A stretch of DNA of 64,000 nt from Rhodospirillales bacterium (GTDB taxonomy: Bacteria > Pseudomonadota > Alphaproteobacteria > Rhodospirillales > Casp-alpha2), in the NCBI GenBank assembly GCA_017640505.1, contig JAEPQO010000002.1, positions 434,001-498,000 on the forward strand, read 5' to 3'. The notes under the pieces are model-generated. The model had not been told where the DNA came from, made no database searches, and saw only the letters and a program-made list of their open reading frames with translations. The translations under genes and the position numbers were made by a program. This document shows positions 53,101 through 62,100 of this stretch, piece after piece (positions within the stretch are counted from its first letter, which is position 1; each line of letters begins with the position of its first letter).

Positions 53101-56100
53101 TTCGCCTTCGTTACCCACCGAAAGCTTGAACGGGATCGCCCCGGAACCGGCCGTGTCGTCGATCTCGATAAGCCGGTTCTCCGTGCTTGATTCCTGCACT
53201 TGTGCCCAAAGTGTGAACGCGAATGCATCGTTGGGAAGAGTAACGGCATCAAGGCTGACGATGCTCGAGAACGCATCGGCGAAGTTGAGAGACGAACGTC
53301 CGGTATGTGACAGGGCCAGCGTCGGATTATCGTCCGACTGCAATGCACCGACCGGCACGGTGGTGTTATTGCCGTTGCCGGTCAGGTCCGTCAGCGTGGT
53401 ACCCGCCCCCTCGTCCGCGCGCCAGTATGCGTCCAGCGCCAGGTCGTTGGGATCGACCGTCGTGTTTTTGGTCAGTTGAATCTCTTCGACACTGCGCTCC
53501 GTATTCCAGAGCCGCATCTCGTCGATGTCACCGATCAATCCCAAACCGGACGTGGCGGATCCGAAGGTCAGGTTGGCGCTTGCACCGCTAAAGGCCTGGC
53601 TGCCGGGCGTGCCTGCCTGACCGTCGACGACAACATTGAAGTCGTTCGTCGTTCCATTATACGTCAGCGCGACGTGGTGCCATCCCCCGTCCAGTACATT
53701 GACCGCCGGACCTGTTGCAACGGTAGAGTCTACGAATGCGTTAAGACCGCCGCTGGCGTTGAACTTCACCCCGTATTCCAAAGTGCCATTGCCGAACAGC
53801 AGATCTCCATCGTCCTGCGAACCGTCGGCACGGAACCATGTCTCTATGGTGAAATCGGTAGCTGCGGCAGCACCGACACCAGCCATCGTCACCGCATCGG
53901 CATCCGCCAGACTGACGTGGCTGCCGCCGTCATAACCGTCGGCAACCGGCGCTTCGTTGAAGACGTTATCGACCTCGATGGTCAGCTCTTTTTGCGTCGT
54001 GTAGCCGTCGCTGTCGGTCACGCTGACCGTAAAGCTATCCTGGCCGCTAAAGTTCGGCACCGGCTCATAGACGAAGCTGCCCGTCGTCGCATCGACCGTC
54101 AGTTCACCGAAATGCGTGTCGGATACGACAGAGAAGGTATAGGTCTCGCCGGCGTCAGCGTCGCGCACGCCGATATCACCGCGCAGGATCTCGCCTTCGA
54201 GGACAAATGTCTGATTGGCATAGATGTCCGGGCCCGTGTCGACCCAGGTTGCGCCTTCGATGACGCCGTCGTTGCCGCTGCGGGAGAGATCTTCGACCGT
54301 GGCACCGGCGCCTTCGTTCAACGGCCAGTAGCCAAGCACGTTGTCGGCGGATGTATCCAGTCCGCCCAACATTTCCGCCTGGATCTGCGCCTCGTTGAAT
54401 GCGCCGCTCCAGAAACCGACGTTGCTCAGTTCACCCGCAAAGCTGTCCGTGATCGTGCTCGGTGAAACCTCGAACCCGCCGATGTTGGCATACGACGACC
54501 CCGTGATGGCGGACGTCAGCGACGATACGCTGGTTTCTTCCTCGCCGTTGACAAATAGTGTCATGGTCCCCGCGCCGTCATACGTAACGGCAACGTGCGC
54601 CCATTGCCCCCGAATATCCGACGTACTTTCCGGCCCGGGCTGATACGAGAAATCGGCGTTGATGGTCCCGTTGTTCACGAACACGACGAACATATCGCCC
54701 GACGTCACGTTGTCGCCGACCTGGAACAGCACCTTGTTATTGCCGTCGGAAACATCGTCGGCGTTGACCCAGGCCGAGAACGTGAACGCATCGCCACCGG
54801 TTTCCAACAGGCTCGGATCGTCGATCCGCACGATATCGCCCGTACCGTCGAAGCTGAGCGCGTCGCCCGTCACGGGCACCGGAAGCGGTGCTTCGTCGAC
54901 GATGGCGGCACCGTTCTGCAGCGTGCCGTCGTTTCCGGTCACAGATATATCGGCGACGGTGCTACCGCTGGCGCTATCCAGCTTCCAATGACCGACAAGT
55001 CCCGCCTCGCTGCCGTCAAGGTCGGTGATCAGGTTCTCGCGAATTTCCGCCTGGGTGCGGATGTCGCTCCAAATCCGGACATCCGCGATATCGCCCTTGA
55101 AATTCTGCGGGTGCGACCCGTCGTCGTCGTAGTCGCCAATCATCAGCGGCGAGGCATCGCCCGCGACGGCACCTTGCGTCCCGGTATGGATCAGCACCCC
55201 GTCAAGATACAGGCTGGACGCGTTGGTACCCGGCTGCATTGTCATCGCGGCGTGGTGCCATTCGCCGTCGCGCACATCGGGACCTGCTCCGTTGGCAGGT
55301 GTGATGAACGAACTCCCGGCCGCACCAAACAACTGCCCGGTCGCTTCGGAGAAGCCGAGCGAAAAGACGTTGCCGTTCCCGGTCGTCGGTTTCGTCACCA
55401 GTCGATGGAATGACGCCCCGGCTTCCTGAACAACCTCGGCCCGGAACCACACCTCGACCGAGAGGGTCGTTGTTTCGTAAGCGGCGTTGTCCGGAATGGC
55501 GATGTTGTCGCCGGTGGCCCCGACGATCCCGTCGAACGTCGCGTGGCTGGCAACGTGGGATGCGATCGCATGGCGGTCGACCGTGTCGCTGCCAAATACC
55601 GCGTCACCGACCAGCGTCCCGTCATTCGCGGAAATGCTGTCGACGGCCGTGCTGCCCGACGCGTCATCAAGCAGCCAATTGGCCACAAGTCCGGTCGCAT
55701 CGCCGCCGGTCGGCGTCGTGCCCATGAACTGATTGATTTCGGCATTGGTACGCTCGGTGTCCCACACGCGCACGTCCGCGATATCGCCGTTGAAGCGATT
55801 GGTGCCGAACACCGTCTCGCCGATGGCGACGACGCCATCCATGTCCATGGTTAGCGCCGCATTGGTTTGGCTCCCGACCTCGACCCCGTCCACGGTAATC
55901 GTATACGTGTTGGAAAGGCTGAGCTCCGTCGAACGGGCCAACGAAACATGGTGCCACTCGCCGTCCGTTATGTCCGGCCCAAACGCGTATTCGCCGACGC
56001 CGTCGATGTTGACCGCCGCCTGCCCGGTCGCACCGTCAATCGCCAGGGAAACGTGGCGGGTATTGGTTTCCTGCTGAGAGAAGATGACCTGATCGACACC

Positions 56101-59100
56101 ACCGTTCCCAGTGGTGCGCACCCACGCTTCGTAGGTGGATGCCGCGGTATTGAAATCGTAGTCCACTGAGGTTGGCACGGTTATAAAATCACCGGCACCA
56201 TCGAGGGTGATGTAATTGCTCACATGCGTGGAGCTGTGCACCAGGTCGGCGCGGCCTTGATAGGCATCGGCGCCGCTACCGGACAAGTCCGTGTACGAAC
56301 CGTCGGCATTCGTCTCGTCGAAGTCCCAGTAACCGACGAGGTTGGTGGCATTGTCGATCTCGGCATCGCTCAGCTTGCGCTGGTAGGTATCCGCGATCTG
56401 CGCCTCGGTACGGACGCTGTTCCAGACCCGCACCTCGTCCATCTGGCCGGTGAAGTCATCGTCGAGATCGAGCGCCCCGAAAAGCAATTCGGCGTCGCTG
56501 CCCCCGGCAGCCTGACCGGTGTAACTGACCGTTTCGAACAGCTCGCCGTTCAGGTAGAAACTGACCTCGTTGTTCGCGGTATCGCGCGTCGCCGCGATAT
56601 GCGCCCATTCGCCCGCCCCCAATATCGGCGCGGTGGTTGTCGGCGTGACGTTGTTCAGGCTCGCATCCTCGTGGAACAGGCGCAGGGCACCGTCGGCCTG
56701 CATCTCCAGCGAATAAAGCGTATTGCCCTCCAAGGTCTCCGTATTGGTGCCGAAGGACAACAGGTGTGAAAGCTTCAACTCCGCCGGGTTGACCCACATT
56801 TCGACCGTCAGGTCGCCGGTGATGGCCAGCGCGTCGCCCGTCCCGCGTCCGGCGCTGAGCGCGCTTGTACCGTCAAACTGCAATGTCGTTTCATGGGCCG
56901 AAATTCCGAGGATTTCCGGCGCGTCCGACCGGTCGCTAACGGTAATCGCGAACGTCTGCGTGCGGGTCCCGCCGTTCGCGTCGGTGATGCGCGCCGTGAA
57001 ACTGTCGGCACCGGCATACTCGCCGTCGGGTACGTATTTGAACGAACCGTTGGAAAGAATGGCGATCTCGCCATGCGCCGGCCCAGTTTCCAAAGCCCAG
57101 GTAACCGCATCGCCCTCAGCGTCGGTAGATTTCAGCAGACCGACGAACGGCGTGTCCTCGTCCACGGACATCGACGTCTCGTAAATGTCCCGTGCCGTCG
57201 ACACGCTTGTCGCGCCGGTGATCGCGCCGGTGTTGCCGTTACCTGAATAGTCGACCACCTCGCCGGTGGTGGAGTCGTCATCTAGCCGCCAGTTCCCGAG
57301 CAGGCCGTCCTGCGGCTGCTGCAGATGACCGAAATTGTCGCCGCCGATATCCGAAGCATCGCGCACATGATCCCAGATGCGCACATCGGAAAGCATGCCG
57401 GTCCAGCCACCATACGTGGAACCGGCCGTGTCGGTATCCCCGATCAGAAGATTGCTGACAGCCGTCAGCGAACCCGGCGAGGATTCGATGCTCGCCGTAC
57501 CGCCTTTGGCGCCGTTCACATAGAACGTGGCGTCGCCGTCGCGGTCCGCGGTAACGGCGACATGGACCCATTGGTCGGTTGGGATAACGGCCGTGCTGAA
57601 GACATTGCTGGTGTTGCCGTTGGCATCTTCCATCGCCAGTTCGAGCGTATTGGACGCACTGACGCCGAGCATCCAGCCTTTGAAGGCGGAATCGCGATTG
57701 TCGATGATCACTTCTTCGGTGCCGCTGTTTGTGCGGTAGATCCAGGCCTCGATACTGAAATCGTCCGTGCCGGTCGAGAGCTGATCGTTATCCGGGACCA
57801 CGATATTGTCGGCACCGGAGAATTCCATCGCCTGAACGGGCGGAATGAGGAACATCGGCTGCGCATCGTCGCCCGGCGTGATATCACCCAGATAGGCGTC
57901 GTGGCCGTTGCCGGTCTGATCGGCGAAGACATCGGTCACGGCATTGTACTGGGCGGCCTCGAGCTGCCAGTAAGCCGCCAGCCCCGTCTCGCTGCCGGTC
58001 AGTTCCGTGTTCTGGTTATTGGCGATTTCGTCGGCACTAAGCGCCTTGTTCCAGACACGAACCTCGTCGACCGACGTATTTGCAAAACCCGTATCGGTTG
58101 CCGTCTTGCCGACCAGCAGCGACTCCGTATTCGAGATATCCCAACCGCTTGGATCATTGTCGCGGCCTGCCGTCGGCGTCCAGCCCGTCGACGAGCCATC
58201 GAAATAGGCCTCGAACGTCCCGGCGTCGCGGTCCAACGTGAACGCAACATCGTGCCAGCCGTCGATCCCGGTCAGGTCATATCGGAGCTCGGCCTTGTCG
58301 GACGCATCGGTACCACCGTCGCCCATTCGCGCATAGAGGTAGCCGCTCTCGATAAAGATGTTCCAGCCTTCGGTGCTGGACGTGGCATTGCCCTTCGAGA
58401 TCAGCGACTGGAGCGTCGTCGTATCACGGAAATCCGCCATGATCTGGACGGAGAAGCTGCCCTCGCCCGGGTTCAGGTCATCGGCGTGATCGACCTGGAC
58501 ATAATCGTCGATACCGTCGAACTGCAACACGCCGGACCGGGTCTGCGCACCCAGGATCTCCGGGATGTCATTCTGTGCATCGACAGAAATGCTGATGGTG
58601 CGGGTCGAAGTCGTGTTGCCGTCCGACACCCGGACCTGGAAGCTGTCCGCACCGGAATAATTCCCCGCCGGCGTGTAAACGAAGGTGCCGTCGCTGTTCA
58701 GATCGAGACTGCCGTGATCGGCACTCTTGCCGATGCTGAACGTCAGCGATGCCGTATCCACGTCCTGGGCCACGAGCGAGCCGTGAACGGCGATGTCTTC
58801 GTCGGTAGTGAATTCATAACTGTAGACCGGTGCCGCCCCGTCGACGAACTGCGGATCGCCAACCGTCGTGCCGTTGTTGCCGCCGGCGCTGTCGGCAACA
58901 GTCGTCGCGCCCCCCAGGTCGTCATTCAGGCGCCAGTTACCGATAAGGCCCGGCTCGTCGCCGCCAACGTAACCTGACATGCCGTCGCGGATTTCATTTT
59001 CCGTACGGACGTCGTTCCAGATCCGGACATCGGCAATATTGCCATCGAACAGGTTCGCGGCCGCATCACCGTCCTGGCTGCCGATGGCAAAGAGCGTTGA

Positions 59101-62100
59101 CGGATCGATGGTGCCGCCGACACCCGTTATGGTGTTGTCCTTTACCCCATCGATATAGAACGTCATCGTGCCGCCCGCGGCCGCCGGATCATAACTGACG
59201 GCCACGTGCTGCCATTCGTTCGCCGCGACCGTAGATGTCGATGTTGTCCAGCCGCCACCGTCGGTTTGCAACGCTAGCCGTCCGTCCGACCAAACGACGA
59301 AACTGGTCCCGAAGGTATCCGAAGCCTTGGAGACGATATTCCCCACCGCAGATACCGTGTCCGGTTTGATCCAAGCTTCGTATGTGATGGCGGACATGCT
59401 GGCCGGCGCGCCGCTGATTGAGACGTAATCGTCGCTACCATCCAGCTCGAGTGAACGCGCGAAAGGAATGGGTGTCGGTGATGCGTCAGCGAGCAACGTC
59501 GTGCCCGTAACCGTGCCGTCGTTGCTGTTCAGCGTGCTGTCGGTGCCGTCGGCATCAAGGCGGTAATAAGCCGCCAGGTCTTCCTCCCGGCCATTTAGGC
59601 GGGTGTCGTAATTCTCCGCCACTTCCGCCGCCGTGCGGATGTCGTCCCAGACCCGGACGTCGGAAATTTCACCGTCAAAGTTCGCACTGCCCAGACGGTT
59701 GATGCCGATCTGCAGTTCACCGTCAGGCGCAAAGGTGCCAATGTCCTGGTTGAACGTCAGCGAGCCGCCTGCCGGTGCGCCATCGAGATAGGCGGCGAAC
59801 GTCTGTGTCGACACATCGTAAGAATAAGCAATGTGGTGCCATTCGCCGTCGTTCGTCGAGTTCGCGGAAAGCGTGAAAACGTCGATCCCGCCCGTCCCCG
59901 CGACCTCGACGTTCGGCTGCCCATTCGTGACGTAGATCTGCATCGCGTTTGTGCCATCGGCGCCAACATCGTTGCTCGACACAACGGCGACCGTACCCGT
60001 CGAGGTCGTCCTGTACCACGCTTCAACCGAGTGCGAGCCGGATATCGGCGGCGGTGCGGCCGTGGTGATTTCGTCGCTGGAACCGTTGAAGCTCATCACC
60101 GGTGCGAACGCATCGGCAGGCGAACCGTGGCCGACCACCGCGTCGCGTTCGTTGCCGGAAAGATCGCTGGCTGTACCGTCATCGTTGATCTGATCGAAAC
60201 GCCAGTAGCCTTCGAGGTTCGTGGTGTCGACGGAGCCGTCGAGACGCTGCTGATAATTCAGCTGGATCTCGTCGATTGTGCGGGCCTCGGACCAGATGCG
60301 CGCCTCGTCGAGCTCGCCGGTAAAGGTGTTCGTACCCTCGGTGCTGTTGCCGATAACCGCGCCGCCAACTGCGATATTTGGTGAATACGAAGCCGTGCCT
60401 TCGGACTGCCCGTCGATATAGAGCGTCACCGTCCCGCCCGAGTTCACCACGGCGGCATGGTGCCATTCGCCGTCGTTATAGGCGCTCGCCGACGTTGGCC
60501 CGTTCTCATTATTGTACAGATCGAAATCGAGCGTGCCGTTCGTGTTCATGTGCAGGTTGGCACGCTGGTTCGTCGCCGAGGCGCCGATCTGGAACAATGC
60601 TTCGTCATTCGCAAGCGTCCCGGCGTCGCGCTTGAACCAGATTTCGTAGGTGAAATCGCCGCTGCCGGTGACAAGGCCGGTGCCCGTCCCGTCGCCAAGC
60701 TGAACGCCGTCACCCACACCGTCGAACTGCAGCGCGCCCGAGGTCGGTGCAACGCCCAGCAGCGCCGGCGGATCGTCATAGGCGGCGACGTTGACGGTAA
60801 TCGTCTGCGTCGTTGTATTGCCCTCGGCATCCGCGACCGTCACGTCGAAGGTATCGAAGCCGAGATACCCCTCGACCGGGTAATAGACAAAGCTGCCGTC
60901 GGCACCGACGGAAACGCTGGCGCCCTGCGTCGTGGTGGCACCGTTCTGTACGGTGAACGTCAGCGTCGTCGCACCGTCCGGATCGATGGCGCCGATGCGT
61001 CCGGTGAAGTCCTGGTCCTCATTGAACGTGATCGGCGTGACGAATACGCCGGCACCGGCATCATTAACGGCAACATTCGTCGGCGTGCCGTCATAGCCGT
61101 TGTCGGAACTGTCGACGACAACCGCACCGCCGCCGCCATCGAGCTTGTAGTGCGCGAGAAGCCCCTCTTCGTCCGGCTGCGGGAAGTTCTCGCGGCCGTC
61201 GGCGATCTCGCCGGTGTCGCGCGCGTAACTCCAGATCCGCACATCGGCGATCTCGCCGTCGAAGTGCTTGGAAGAATCGTAATTATCACCGATATAGGCA
61301 TAGGAACTACCGAGGTTCGGTGTCATCGCGGCTGAACCGTCTTCCTCACCGTCGATGACCAGTGTCGCGAGGCCGGTATTGGCGTCGTACCGCACGGCGA
61401 CGTGGTGCCAGAGCCCGTCGTTGACGGTCGCGGTGCTGTTCGGGCCGGCAGCGTTTCCGACCGTCTGAAGCTTTACCGTCCCATCGGCGAGGACGCGGAA
61501 CTGGGATCCCGAGTTGGTAGCGGGACTGTCGCCGATTGCCACAATCTCACCATCGGTCGTCGCCGTCGTCTTGACCCAGGCTTCGTAAGTGAAGCTGCCG
61601 GTGCCGCTCGACAACGCCGCCACGTTCGCCGACAGATCGATGCTGGACGACGTGCCGTTGAACTCGGACGCCCGGACAAGGTGATTGACGCTTTCGCCCG
61701 ATGCCGGGTCGGCACCGCCGTCCAGCAGCGGATCGCCGGCATAAAGACGGTTGTCATAGGCCGACAGGTCATCGGCGTATTCCTCGTCATGGGTATCAAT
61801 GTTATCGAAGTTCCAGTACCCGGCGAGAGTCGTCTCCGCCGTCGGGGCCGTGATCTTGGTCGCGTAGTTCTGCGCGATTTCCAAATCCGTGCGGGCTTCC
61901 TTCCAGATGCGGATCTCATCAATCGCGCCCTGGAAGTGATTCGGATTGGCGTCGTCGTACGTCTTGCCGATCAGCAGCGGCGCGTTGTTGGCGAACGCGA
62001 GACCATCCGCAGTCGACGCGTCCGCGGAACCGGACAGCATGCCATCGATATAGAAATCGGCGTTGCCGTCCCGGTCGACGGAAATCGCAACGTGATGCCA

